Source: UBA3102 sp964413055 (GTDB lineage: Bacteria; Bacillota; Desulfotomaculia; Desulfotomaculales; Pelotomaculaceae). Taken from it: 64,000 nt of DNA. Below, one piece after another: positions 50,702-59,305 of the stretch. How positions within the stretch are numbered: position 1 is the stretch's first letter; every line of letters begins with the position of its first letter. The stretch lies in the NCBI GenBank assembly GCA_964413055.1, contig CAYPRB010000007.1, positions 70,148 to 134,147 of the forward strand, given 5' to 3'. The notes below the pieces were generated by a model. That model ran no database searches and was not told where the DNA came from. It saw only the letters and a list, made by a program, of their open reading frames with translations. The position numbers were made by a program, and so were the translations under genes.

Positions 50702-52165
50702 TTAAAGGTATAAATCTCTCTCACCCGCCTCGATCCGCTCAAGAAACCCTAAAACTTTTTGCCTCACCTGGTTATCCGGCAGGGCATCAATTTCCTGGTT
50801 GATCAACCGCTCCCCCGCCTCCCGGGTTTCATCGCTTGCGTAATCAAGCAGATATTCTTTAAAGGTCAAGATGGCATTGGGCATGCACAAATTATGAACT
50901 TTACCTTTTTTTGCGATATCCATGAAATAGCCACCCGTACGGCCGCAGCGATAACCGGCGGTACAGAAAGAGGTGATGTACCCCATCCCGGCCAGGTCGC
51001 GTATCGCTTCGTCCAGACTGCGATTATCCCCCAGGATGAACTGCTGCCGGTTGTGGTCCGGATCTTCTTTGCTATAACCGCCGATAGCAATATTAGAACC
51101 GGCATCAAGCTGTGTACAACCAACCGGGATAACTTCCCGCCTTACCCGGGCATTTTCCCGGGCCGTAATAATCATTCCCGTATAGGGTACGGTAAGGCGA
51201 ATCACGGTAACTAATTTTTTAAAAGTGTCGTCATTAATTTTGTAAGAACTTTTCTCAATGAAGGGAGTATTAACGGCAGGTTCCAAACGGGGAAAGGAAA
51301 TGGTATGCGGACCGACCCCGTCGAAACATTTCTCCAGGTCGATAGTATGGTACAGCAGCCCCATGACCTCAAACTTCCAGTCATACAGGCCGAAAAGCGC
51401 TCCCATGCCCACATCGTCAACCCCCGCTTCCATAGCCCGGTGTAAGGCGTAGAGGCGCCAGCCGTAATCAGCTTTAATCCCCCGGGGATGAAGTTTCTTA
51501 TAAGTATCGTGGTGGTAGGTCTCCTGAAACACCTGGAAGGTGCCGATGCCTACGTCATTTAAGATTTTCAGGTCTTCCACCGGCAGGGGCGCGGCATTTA
51601 CATTGCTGCGCCGTATTTCTCCGTTACCCACCTTGGTTTCATACGCTACTCTCAGAGTATCGGCGATATAATGAACGTCCGAATCGGGGTGTTCGCCATA
51701 AACCATGATCAAACGTTTATGCCCTTTTTTAACCAGAGCTTTGATCTCATTGCGCAGTTCCTCCCGGTTCAACCAGTGCCGCACACTCTCGGCGTTTTCC
51801 TTCCTGAATCCACAGTAGACACAACTGTTTACACAATAATTACTGACGTAAAGGGGAGCAAAAGTAACGATTCTCCGGCCATATACGCTTTGTTTGATTT
51901 TCAAACCGGCCTGGTACATTTCCTGCCACAATTCCTCATCGGTACAGTTGAGAAGCGCCGCCGTTTCTTCCGGTTCCAGGCGGTTAAGCTCCAGGGATTT
52001 AGCTATTATCTCCCGTATTTCCCGTTTATCGGGCTGTTTTTTCTGCCTAAGCAATTCATGGATAGAATCATCATTGATAAAATCTTTTCCGTTTTCCATA
52101 TATTTTTCTACCTGTTCCGGCTTTATTACCGCGTCCATCCATTCTTGCACCGAAGCATTCTGCAT
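50702..52165 (-). CDS. hydG: [FeFe]-hydrogenase maturase HydG (radical SAM tyrosine lyase)
   Basis: HydG splits tyrosine to make the CO and cyanide ligands of the H-cluster. The 487-residue protein has the radical SAM motif CVNSCVYCGFRK near 110 and a C-terminal domain for the auxiliary cluster. There the family has CX2CX22C; here the order is C401-TAGYR-C407...C427, so the middle cysteine is moved from the expected 404, where a glycine stands. AGGAGG precedes the ATG. It follows the TM1266-like gene and precedes a small unknown gene and hydE. Confidence 0.93.
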   Translation of the reverse strand: MQNASVQEWMDAVIKPEQVEKYMENGKDFINDDSIHELLRQKKQPDKREIREIIAKSLELNRLEPEETAALLNCTDEELWQEMYQAGLKIKQSVYGRRIVTFAPLYVSNYCVNSCVYCGFRKENAESVRHWLNREELRNEIKALVKKGHKRLIMVYGEHPDSDVHYIADTLRVAYETKVGNGEIRRSNVNAAPLPVEDLKILNDVGIGTFQVFQETYHHDTYKKLHPRGIKADYGWRLYALHRAMEAGVDDVGMGALFGLYDWKFEVMGLLYHTIDLEKCFDGVGPHTISFPRLEPAVNTPFIEKSSYKINDDTFKKLVTVIRLTVPYTGMIITARENARVRREVIPVGCTQLDAGSNIAIGGYSKEDPDHNRQQFILGDNRSLDEAIRDLAGMGYITSFCTAGYRCGRTGGYFMDIAKKGKVHNLCMPNAILTFKEYLLDYASDETREAGERLINQEIDALPDNQVRQKVLGFLERIEAGERDLYL

Positions 52166-52191
52166 GCTCCCAATCCTCCTTTATTTTTAAA

Positions 52192-52449
52192 CTACCCTTT
52201 GCGGGACTTTGCAAGGGCACTTTTTACCGTTGCTCCCGGAATATTACCCAATTTTCCGGTCAAAGAACCAATCTGGTCCGTGTTGCCGTCAACTATCAGC
52301 GAGATTACTGAAACTCCCCTGTCCCGGTAAGGCAGCCCCATCCTGCCCACAATTATCTCCGCATGCGCGCTTAAAATCTGATTCACCTCCGGCGCCACCA
52401 CCCGGTCCTCAATCACAATTCCGATTACTCCCAGCCGTTTGTCCGTCAA
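52192..52449 (-). CDS. TM1266-family hydrogenase-associated regulator
   Basis: The 85-residue protein (LTDKRLGVIGIVIEDRVVAPEVNQIL...) belongs to the TM1266 family of small ACT-like proteins found with [FeFe]-hydrogenase maturation genes; a regulatory role has been suggested but not shown. The start is TTG at 52449, 7-8 nt after GGGGG. It is the first gene of the TM1266-like, hydG, unknown, hydE unit. Confidence 0.85.
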   Translation of the reverse strand: MTDKRLGVIGIVIEDRVVAPEVNQILSAHAEIIVGRMGLPYRDRGVSVISLIVDGNTDQIGSLTGKLGNIPGATVKSALAKSRKG

Positions 52450-52474
52450 ATCTAATTCCCCCTTGGAAAAATAA

Positions 52475-52506
52475 AAGCACTTACCCCAAAACAAGAGTAA
52501 GCGCTT
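52475..52506 (-). repeat. Inverted repeat just before the TM1266-like gene
   Basis: AAGCACTTAC and GTAAGCGCTT pair over nine of ten bases with a 12-nt loop, 26 nt upstream of the start. In the leader RNA the hairpin is followed by TTTTATTTTTCC, so it could attenuate transcription. Confidence 0.6.
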
Positions 52507-52641
52507 GAATTACAAACATATTTAGCAATGCCCCCCTAACTCAGTCACCAACCTTGTTATCAGGGTATTATTCTTCCATTTTTTATTGGCTCACGGCGTA
52601 AAAATCAGTCCGGCGACCTCTTTTCAAGCCTTATCACAATA

Positions 52642-52670
52642 ATTCTAAACGCAATGTCTTACACTGTCAA
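52642..52670 (-). promoter_or_regulatory. Promoter of the hydrogenase maturation operon
   Basis: On the minus strand TTGACA (52665-52670), 17 bases, TAGAAT (52642-52647). The leader to the first gene is about 185 nt, unusually long. The stretch 52450-52800 holds this promoter, the leader, a hairpin and a relic of the GGGGACA repeat. Confidence 0.85.
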
Positions 52671-52794
52671 GCACAACTACCCCGGGACGTGGGGACAGTG
52701 AGACAGTAGGACCAATGCCCCGCCTTTAACCGGTACTTCCTGGTAAGACGTCTAAAAGTTAACTATTTTGTTAAATAAAGCAGGAGATTAACTA

Positions 52795-53115
52795 TTTCTG
52801 GTGATCGTATGTGAACAGCTTGACTTGGAAGAGTTGAAGGTTGGTAACATTAAAGAGCTAAAAATTACCGAAATGTGGGGCTCGGATAAAGCACTGAAAA
52901 TTTTAAATCCAGACCCAGGCAAACTTAAAGAACCATGCAAAAGTTGTGCCTACCTTCCCAGGTGTCGCACCGGTTGTTTTTCACATACACTGCTCTACGA
53001 AAAAAATCTTTTCGCGCCGGACCCGTCATGCTGGAAAGTACATCTCGAAAAGAATCCTTTAAGTCCATTAGATGATGCTAACGATAATGTGCCCACGGAC
53101 GGTGAATGTTGCTAG
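52795..53115 (+). pseudogene. SPASM-domain remnant of a radical SAM peptide-maturase-like protein
   Basis: About 100 residues remain from the C-terminal SPASM domain: VCEQLDLEELKVGNIKELKI, EMWGSDKALKIL, CKSCAYLPRCRTGC and DPSCW. The cysteine order fits auxiliary-cluster ligation. An in-frame stop lies at 52789, no radical SAM core precedes it, and the GTG at 52801 has no usable ribosome site. It is the end of a lost gene. Confidence 0.8.
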
Positions 53116-54374
53116 GACGGGACAACTGTTTTGCGCAGCGTATGCCAGATTTCGTCCGTCAGCAACCCCAGCCTCCAGAGCGCAATACCGTTGAGCTGGT
53201 AGCGCTTGGCAATTCCTACTTTGGTAAGCATACTCGCCGGGTTTTCGCCCGGCACGGAAATACCCAACACCAGCTTCTCTTTGGGAACATTATTCAGTGC
53301 CTGCTCAACTGCTTGAATGACCAGTGAATTGGGCTCCGGTACCGTACCGTAATCATAAGCCATAATAATAATTCTATCAGCGACTGCCCCCAGAGACCGG
53401 TAGTCGTAACCCCGGTAGACGCTGTTAGGGGCGTGCAGGGTGAGCGTCAGGTCAAGGCCGGCGGCCCGCACCCGCTGCGCCAAAATCCTGACAAACTCAT
53501 TGAAAGCGTTTTGCACCGCCTCTAACTGCACGCCCTCATCACGGTAACCCAAACCTTCAAAGTCGAGATTAACCCCGTGGTAATCCCCGGCCGCTTCCAT
53601 TATACCGTCAACCGCCCTGGTCACGGCATCCTCATCTTTTAACAGGGCGGAAATGGTACCGTCACCGTCAGTTACGTGCACTACCATTTCAGTACTTAAC
53701 GCATACTCCCCGGCCGCTTCCAGCACCTTCTCCCAACCGTCCGGCCTTTGCCAGCCGGTCTTGCTTACGGTCAGCAGGTTCCCGTCTTTATCCAGACTGT
53801 ACCAGCCCAACGCCAGTGTTCCTACCATACCGGTACGGCCGCGGGCAGTTTCCGGGTAAGGTTTGCCAAAAAGGTCGGTCCAGCTGCTGGTTTGCCGGTC
53901 TCCCAAAGCATAGAAACCGGTCACGGTCATTTTCTTCGGCGGAGAAGTTATTCTAACCGTGCGGTTGGCACCGTCCCACCCCACTGCGCAGTTAAAAGCC
54001 TCACCGAAAAAACGCAAGGGGATTAAAGTCCTTCCGTCCTGAATTACCGGAGGGACGTCCAGAGTAATGGGCTCGTTGTTGCGGTAGGCAATTATATTGT
54101 TAATCTGCAGCCTGACGGAAGTTTCAGCATCGCCGGCACTGACGGTCCGGGTAGCGCCGTCCCAGTCCACCGCCACGTTTAACGCCTCCGCCACCGCCCG
54201 GAAAGGAACCAGGGTCCGTCCGTTTTGGATAACCGGCGGTACGTCTTCAAAAGTAACCGCCAGCCCGTCAATCAGTACCGTAATTTCCTGCGGTTCTGGT
54301 TGCGCCAGGGCCGGCGGCCCCAAACCCCCGGCCAAAACCATTACCAATACAAATGTTAAAAATAAGCGCTTCAT
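53112..54374 (-). CDS. Secreted GH18-like protein with copper-amine-oxidase-type stalk domains
   Basis: The 420-residue protein has a signal peptide (RLFLTFVLVMVLAGGLGPPALA), two stalk-domain repeats (PPVIQNGRTLVPFRAVAEAL and PPVIQDGRTLIPLRFFGEAF) over about 30-150, and a glycoside hydrolase 18 catalytic domain with HGVNLDFEGLG, where the glutamate is the expected catalytic acid, plus MAYDYGTVPEP. It resembles YaaH-type spore or cell-wall enzymes. ATG at 54374 follows GAGGAGAG; the frame extends 85 residues upstream without signal-like sequence. Confidence 0.87.
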   Translation of the reverse strand: MKRLFLTFVLVMVLAGGLGPPALAQPEPQEITVLIDGLAVTFEDVPPVIQNGRTLVPFRAVAEALNVAVDWDGATRTVSAGDAETSVRLQINNIIAYRNNEPITLDVPPVIQDGRTLIPLRFFGEAFNCAVGWDGANRTVRITSPPKKMTVTGFYALGDRQTSSWTDLFGKPYPETARGRTGMVGTLALGWYSLDKDGNLLTVSKTGWQRPDGWEKVLEAAGEYALSTEMVVHVTDGDGTISALLKDEDAVTRAVDGIMEAAGDYHGVNLDFEGLGYRDEGVQLEAVQNAFNEFVRILAQRVRAAGLDLTLTLHAPNSVYRGYDYRSLGAVADRIIIMAYDYGTVPEPNSLVIQAVEQALNNVPKEKLVLGISVPGENPASMLTKVGIAKRYQLNGIALWRLGLLTDEIWHTLRKTVVPS

Positions 54375-54405
54375 AGGTACTCTCCTCACAAACAGAGAGG
54401 AACAG

Positions 54406-54433
54406 GCACCTTGCACCTTGCACCTTGCACCTT
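54406..54433. repeat. Four tandem copies of a seven-base unit GCACCTT
   Basis: Four perfect copies in a row, 32 nt upstream of the GH18-like start on the minus strand. The unit reads AAGGTGC on that strand. Confidence 0.85.
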
Positions 54434-54602
54434 GCCCCTCTCCTGTCCCATTGACAGTTATTTTATATTCTTTTAAAATAAGCGGTATATTGACGGTTCT
54501 ACCACCATGATAACCTAGACTTTCCAAATACTCAATAAAAAAATAAAGAATGTCGATGAAAGAAAAATTATGCCGGACCGGCCGGGGAGTAGATTTTAAA
54601 AG

Positions 54603-56066
54603 ATGCATTCTGAATCTGGAATTATCCATGAGGAAATTAATGTAAAAGTCATCGTAGCGGTGCTTCTTGCCGGGTCGTTTGTGGCAATTTTAAATCAAAC
54701 CCTGCTGGCTACCGCCCTGCCGCATATTATGGTTGATTTAAACATTGATGCCAACCAGGTTCAATGGCTAACCACGGTTTTTTTACTCACCAACGGCGTT
54801 ATGATCCCTATCACCGCCTTTTTAATTGAAAAATTTTCCACGCGCCGTCTTTATTTAACCGCGATCAGCCTGTTCGCATTGGGAACTTTCATCGCGGCGG
54901 TAGCACCGAATTTTCCGGTTTTAGTTACCGCGCGGATCGTTCAAGCTTCGGGCGCCGGAATTATGATGCCCCTGATGCAAACCGTATTTTTGGTTATTTT
55001 CCCGGTTAACAAAAGAGGATTTGCCATGGGCATGAGCGGTTTGGTGATTGGTTTTGCCCCGGCCATCGGACCTACCCTGGCCGGATGGCTCGTTGACCAT
55101 TACTCCTGGCGGTTTCTGTTTTATCTTGTCTTACCGATTAGTGTATTGGATATTATTTTTGCTTTAATCGCCTTAAAAAACGTCATAAAAATAACCAATC
55201 CCCGGGTAGACCTTCCGTCGATCTTACTATCTTCAATCGGATTCGGCGGCCTCCTCTACGGGTTTAGCCTGGCCGGCTCCGACGGTTGGGGAAGTTCGCA
55301 CGTGCTTACTTCTTTAAGCGCCGGGGCTGTCGCTCTTACCATTTTTATCCGGCGGCAGTTGCTGCTGGATAAACCTCTTTTAGAATTTCGGGTATTCAAG
55401 CAGCCCATTTTTACTTTGGCCACCATTATTACCATGATTATTTTTATTTCGCTGATCGGCGTGGAAACGGTGCTTCCGATTTATGTTCAAACCACCCGGG
55501 GATATCCCGCCCTTTATTCCGGCTTGCTGCTTCTCCCCGGAGCAGTTTTAACGGGCCTCATGAACCCGGTTTCCGGTCTGATTTTCGATAAATTCGGCGC
55601 GCGGGGTCTAGGGATTGCCGGTTTCAGCCTTTTATCCCTGGGCACCTTACCGTTTACCTTTTTAGACCAAGCAACCTCGCTTTCTTTTATTGCATTCATG
55701 TTTGCCGTTCGTATGCTGGGCTTGTCCCTGGTCATGATGCCGATGACCACCGCGGCCTTAAACCAGTTAGGGCTTCATCTGATACACCACGGCACCGCCA
55801 TGATCAATACCATGCGCCAGGTGGCGGGCTCAATCGGAACCGCCTTATTAATCACCATTATGAGCATCACCGCGGCGGCATCCTCCGCCCCAACCCAAAA
55901 CCTGGCAATGATTGCAGGAATAAACAAAGCCTTTTTCTTTACTTTCATGCTTGCAATTATGGGGTTAATCTTATCTCTCTTTATGAAAAATTCAAACCCC
56001 GCATCCGGCAGCCGGCAGCCTGACGGGCTAAAACCCCGCCAAACCGCACCCTCACGGGCTACTTAG
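54603..56066 (+). CDS. MFS exporter of the DHA2/EmrB-QacA type
   Basis: The 487-residue protein has about 14 membrane segments and the family motifs: ILNQTLLATALPHIMVDLNID in the first segment, FLIEKFSTRRLYLTA (motif A), RIVQASGAGIMMPLMQTVF (motif B-like) and GFAPAIGPTLAGWLVDHYSWRFLFYL (motif C). Such proteins export drugs or metabolites with a proton gradient. It is divergent from the GH18-like gene. The C-terminus is polar and long. Confidence 0.92.
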   Translation: MHSESGIIHEEINVKVIVAVLLAGSFVAILNQTLLATALPHIMVDLNIDANQVQWLTTVFLLTNGVMIPITAFLIEKFSTRRLYLTAISLFALGTFIAAVAPNFPVLVTARIVQASGAGIMMPLMQTVFLVIFPVNKRGFAMGMSGLVIGFAPAIGPTLAGWLVDHYSWRFLFYLVLPISVLDIIFALIALKNVIKITNPRVDLPSILLSSIGFGGLLYGFSLAGSDGWGSSHVLTSLSAGAVALTIFIRRQLLLDKPLLEFRVFKQPIFTLATIITMIIFISLIGVETVLPIYVQTTRGYPALYSGLLLLPGAVLTGLMNPVSGLIFDKFGARGLGIAGFSLLSLGTLPFTFLDQATSLSFIAFMFAVRMLGLSLVMMPMTTAALNQLGLHLIHHGTAMINTMRQVAGSIGTALLITIMSITAAASSAPTQNLAMIAGINKAFFFTFMLAIMGLILSLFMKNSNPASGSRQPDGLKPRQTAPSRAT

Positions 56067-56115
56067 CCAAAGTTGCGCACCCGTGAGTGCAGGCAAGCGG
56101 CCGGTCCTGTTAGTT

Positions 56116-57849
56116 TTACCAATACTTCCTAATGGTGATGGTTTTAGTATGGCCGTCCCACCCTACTGAGGCCCCGAGGTTCTCGCTGAGAAAGCGTACC
56201 GGTACGAAGGCGCGGTCATTCACTATTTCGGCAGGACAGTCCAAAATTTGTTCTCTGCCGTTAACCAGGACAACCTTCGAACCAATTGTAAAAAGGAGCT
56301 CCCCACCACTTGCTTTAATTCTCACCTGCTTTGTCTCCTGCAGCCATTGCACGTCCGCCCCCAGTCTCCCGCTCACAATGCGTGCCGGTCCAAGCGCCCT
56401 GTCAACCACCGGATTAATAAAGGGCGGAGCGTCCAGTTCCTCTTCAACACCTCCGGCCAGAGCTTTCCGGGAACCAATTGTCAGTACGATTTCCTTTCCG
56501 GGCAACTTCACAATAACAAAGACACTGAATTTATCTGTCCGGATGGAGAGCCCCAGGGGGTTGCCTTCTTCATCATATTGTATCTCTCCGGTAATGGTTT
56601 GGGTTGTATCATCACGGTGGTGCACGAATACAGCCAGGGCGTCCAGAAAGCTTTGACGCGCCACCGGGTCTGCCGGGATTTCCAGATGCTCCAATAAGAG
56701 CGTCACACTGGTGTCACCGCTGAAATTCGTGCTGATACGGGTGCTGTCCCCCAGCGGCTCTCCGCCCGCGCTGCTCGCCATCCGCCTGGACCGTTCCGCC
56801 TGTTCCGGGGTCATCCTTTCCAGCTTTATAATTAGATCCTGCTCCTGCGCGCTTAGAACAGCTAATAATTCCACGGGAAGACCCAGGGTTCCCATCGAAG
56901 TGGTCAGCTGCAGGGAAAGGTTGTTGTTAAACAGGAATGAAACGACGGGAGCAGGTACGATGATCACCACCTCAGCGGCAGGATTTTCCGCATCTTTTTC
57001 CACGACCAGCTCCAGGACCGGTATCCCGGTGTCTTTAACAACCGGCACGGCTTTCCGCACCACTTTTATATCCACAATCACCGTATCCCGCTGTTTGCCT
57101 TGCCTGGTCACGGTTCTAACAATATCGCCCCTCTCCACAATAACAGGCAGCACCAGTTCGGGTTCCGGCCCCGCCGCCGATGAGCTTCTTTTTGATGCAG
57201 GAGGCGCGGCGATTGTGAAGGTTATCGTCTTCGTATCCTCGCTTCCCCCGGTACCCGCCGGATTCTCCCCGGGTGGAGATTCAGTAAAGCCGGTGCCCTC
57301 AGAAATAAAAACAAGGGACTCACGCTGCTGTTCTGCGTTCAGCCCTTCGCTAAAAGAGGCGCTGCGGGTTATCATTACAGGTTCCGCCGGCACCGCCTGC
57401 CCGGTATCCTTGACGTTGAAGATGAAGGAAACGTGAATTCCCGGAGCCAACACCAGACCTGCCGGCCCCGGGGGCCTCCCTTCGAAGCAAAGCCAAACCC
57501 GGTAATCACCGGCGGGCGCGTCCCCGGGCAGGGCAACACCAACCCGCACCTGCCCCTCCTCCCCGGCGGGCACCCGCAGCTCCGCCGGCTCAATGGAGAA
57601 CCACTCCGCAGGCGGCAGTTCCAACAGCTCATCCCGGATATGAGAAACACCTACCGTAATTTCCATGTCGCATTCACTTTCGTTGCTCACCGTATACACC
57701 GGCAGGGTATAGCTGTGCCCGGGAATAAGAGGCTGGCCGGCAGTAATGCGGCCGGGACCGACGGATAAAGTCGCTCCCGCCTGTGCTTCCACACCGGCCG
57801 GAAAAAATACCGCTGTCAGCAATAATAATATCATTAGTTTTTTATTCAT
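56116..57849 (-). CDS. Secreted stalk-domain protein
   Basis: The 577-residue protein has a signal peptide (KKLMILLLLTAVFFPAGVEA), an N-terminal beta-sandwich like WxL-interacting or COG1470 proteins (residues about 25-150, PAGEEGQVRVGVALPGDAPAGDYRVW), a long middle, and copper-amine-oxidase-type stalk repeats at about 470-577 (AEIVNDRAFVPVRFLSENLGASVGWDG). It probably stands on the cell wall. It follows the 57915 gene in the same direction with 66 nt between, so both are likely cotranscribed. Confidence 0.8.
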   Translation of the reverse strand: MNKKLMILLLLTAVFFPAGVEAQAGATLSVGPGRITAGQPLIPGHSYTLPVYTVSNESECDMEITVGVSHIRDELLELPPAEWFSIEPAELRVPAGEEGQVRVGVALPGDAPAGDYRVWLCFEGRPPGPAGLVLAPGIHVSFIFNVKDTGQAVPAEPVMITRSASFSEGLNAEQQRESLVFISEGTGFTESPPGENPAGTGGSEDTKTITFTIAAPPASKRSSSAAGPEPELVLPVIVERGDIVRTVTRQGKQRDTVIVDIKVVRKAVPVVKDTGIPVLELVVEKDAENPAAEVVIIVPAPVVSFLFNNNLSLQLTTSMGTLGLPVELLAVLSAQEQDLIIKLERMTPEQAERSRRMASSAGGEPLGDSTRISTNFSGDTSVTLLLEHLEIPADPVARQSFLDALAVFVHHRDDTTQTITGEIQYDEEGNPLGLSIRTDKFSVFVIVKLPGKEIVLTIGSRKALAGGVEEELDAPPFINPVVDRALGPARIVSGRLGADVQWLQETKQVRIKASGGELLFTIGSKVVLVNGREQILDCPAEIVNDRAFVPVRFLSENLGASVGWDGHTKTITIRKYW

Positions 57850-57914
57850 ATAAATTTCAACTCATTCCGCACCCCGCACCGCACAGAAAGGCACTTGCTG
57901 CACTAACCGGTTGT

Positions 57915-58481
57915 CTAGTCTACCACGCTTACGTGCAGGGTAACATCCCCTGATTTTGCTGTACTTGCGAGATTGGTCACAGCTCTGAAATATAGTATGT
58001 AATTCACATCCGCAACGTCTTCAGCCAGGTTGCCTGAAGCGGGCTCTGCTGTGGGCAGCCAGGGGATACTAGTATCAGTAAGCCAACTATCTCCCGGACT
58101 ATTTCCCCAACAGAATTTGATCCCCAACTCGTCCTGAGCAGTCCACTTATTCCCGTCATCGCTATAATGCAAATTTTCATGCCAGCCGCCTGAATCCGCT
58201 GTGATCCAGCCCCTGACCTGGGATACTGTATGGCCTTCAGATATTGTAACCGAAACCTGGTTCTCATCCCATGCCGTTAAACCCGTCGCACCATATTCTT
58301 CCCCTGCCGTGGCGGTTTGTGCTGAATCTACCGGCTCTCCCAGGCTGACGCTTATAGCAGGGGATAATGTAAAGGTAATACTGGTTTCATCACTGTCAAT
58401 ACTGGCGGCGAAAGCCGTGCTCCCGGTGCCGAGAATAAAAAGCACGGCAAGCAGCATCGCCAGGCACCTTTTTTTGTGCAT
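57915..58481 (-). CDS. Small secreted protein of unknown function
   Basis: The 188-residue protein has a clear signal peptide (KKRCLAMLLAVLFILGTGSTAFA, cleavage near AFA-AS) and a beta-rich domain with NQVSVTISEGHTVSQVRGWI and NYILYFRAVTNL. I know no family for it; the layout resembles secreted partners of stalk-domain proteins. GAGGTGACG precedes the ATG. The next gene in the unit is the stalk protein. Confidence 0.75.
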   Translation of the reverse strand: MHKKRCLAMLLAVLFILGTGSTAFAASIDSDETSITFTLSPAISVSLGEPVDSAQTATAGEEYGATGLTAWDENQVSVTISEGHTVSQVRGWITADSGGWHENLHYSDDGNKWTAQDELGIKFCWGNSPGDSWLTDTSIPWLPTAEPASGNLAEDVADVNYILYFRAVTNLASTAKSGDVTLHVSVVD

Positions 58482-58650
58482 TTTTCGTCACCTCCTTCCT
58501 CAAAAAGCAGGTCCGGCTCCCAATTGCCTACTTGTTATTCAACATAATTTATGAAATTCCTTCTTTTTGTGTCAAATTTAACAAATAATTACCGGGTGTA
58601 CCTCCCCCGTCCTTCGATTGATTCGTTAGTCAAACGGACGGTACAGATGA

Positions 58651-58656
58651 TATAAT
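58651..58656 (+). promoter_or_regulatory. Extended -10 promoter element before the isochorismatase gene
   Basis: TATAAT at 58651-58656 preceded by TG one base upstream, 37 nt before the start. I see no clear -35. Confidence 0.5.
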
Positions 58657-58693
58657 ATAAAATAGAGGTAATTTTGGCCGGAGGAGGGATAAT

Positions 58694-59245
58694 ATGAGTA
58701 AATACAAGCTGCAAAGAAACGGCTCCGTTTTAATGATTATTGACCTCCAGGAAAAACTCATGAAGGTCATGAAAACCAGGGACAAAGTTTATAACAATGT
58801 CAACTTATTGCTGGCTGCCGCGAAAGAACTAAAGCTGCCGGTGATTTTAACAGAACAGTACCCGCGGGGTCTTGGAGCAACCGTAAAACAAATTACACAT
58901 AACTTGCCCCCAAACTATTACTACCTCGAAAAAACCAGCTTCTCGGCCTATGTGGATGAAATGAAAGCCATTTTGAATAAAACAGGACGAAAAACCATTT
59001 TGGTGACCGGAAGTGAAACCCACGTTTGCGTGTTTCAAACCACCAGGGACCTGGTGGAAGCAAATTACAAGGTGCACCTGGTTAAAGATGCCGTTTGCTC
59101 GCGGTTTGATGAAAACTACCAGAATGGACTGGAGCTCATGGAAAAATCGGGGGCGGTGATAAACAATACCGAGACAGTTCTGTTTGATCTCCTCGAATAT
59201 TCTAACACCCCTGAATTTAAAGCCATTCTACCGCTATTAAAATAA
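58694..59245 (+). CDS. Isochorismatase-family cysteine hydrolase
   Basis: The 183-residue protein has the catalytic triad positions of the family: Asp in MIIDLQEKLM, Lys in LEKTSFSAY, Cys in SETHVCVFQTTRDL. It is closest to the YcaC/isochorismatase-like group of amidases; the substrate is unknown. GGAGGAGGG precedes the ATG. It lies 60 nt before the tungstate-binding-protein gene but with no evident functional link. Confidence 0.88.
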   Translation: MSKYKLQRNGSVLMIIDLQEKLMKVMKTRDKVYNNVNLLLAAAKELKLPVILTEQYPRGLGATVKQITHNLPPNYYYLEKTSFSAYVDEMKAILNKTGRKTILVTGSETHVCVFQTTRDLVEANYKVHLVKDAVCSRFDENYQNGLELMEKSGAVINNTETVLFDLLEYSNTPEFKAILPLLK

Positions 59246-59305
59246 CTTTTTGAATTAATCTATTATCCTTTTTCTGAGGAACCAAAAGGGGGAAGGAGAG
59301 TATTT

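Noticed and set aside
52450..52641. Lysine or cobalamin riboswitch in the hyd leader
   Set aside because: AGAGGTCGC resembles a lysine-box start, but the other conserved blocks are missing; no cobalamin box is present either.
54406..54433. CRISPR array
   Set aside because: The repeat unit is seven bases with no spacers; it is a simple tandem repeat.
54375..54629. N-terminal extension of the GH18-like protein by 85 residues
   Set aside because: It would place the signal peptide in the middle of the protein, and the internal ATG has a good ribosome site. The extension also covers the heptamer repeat.
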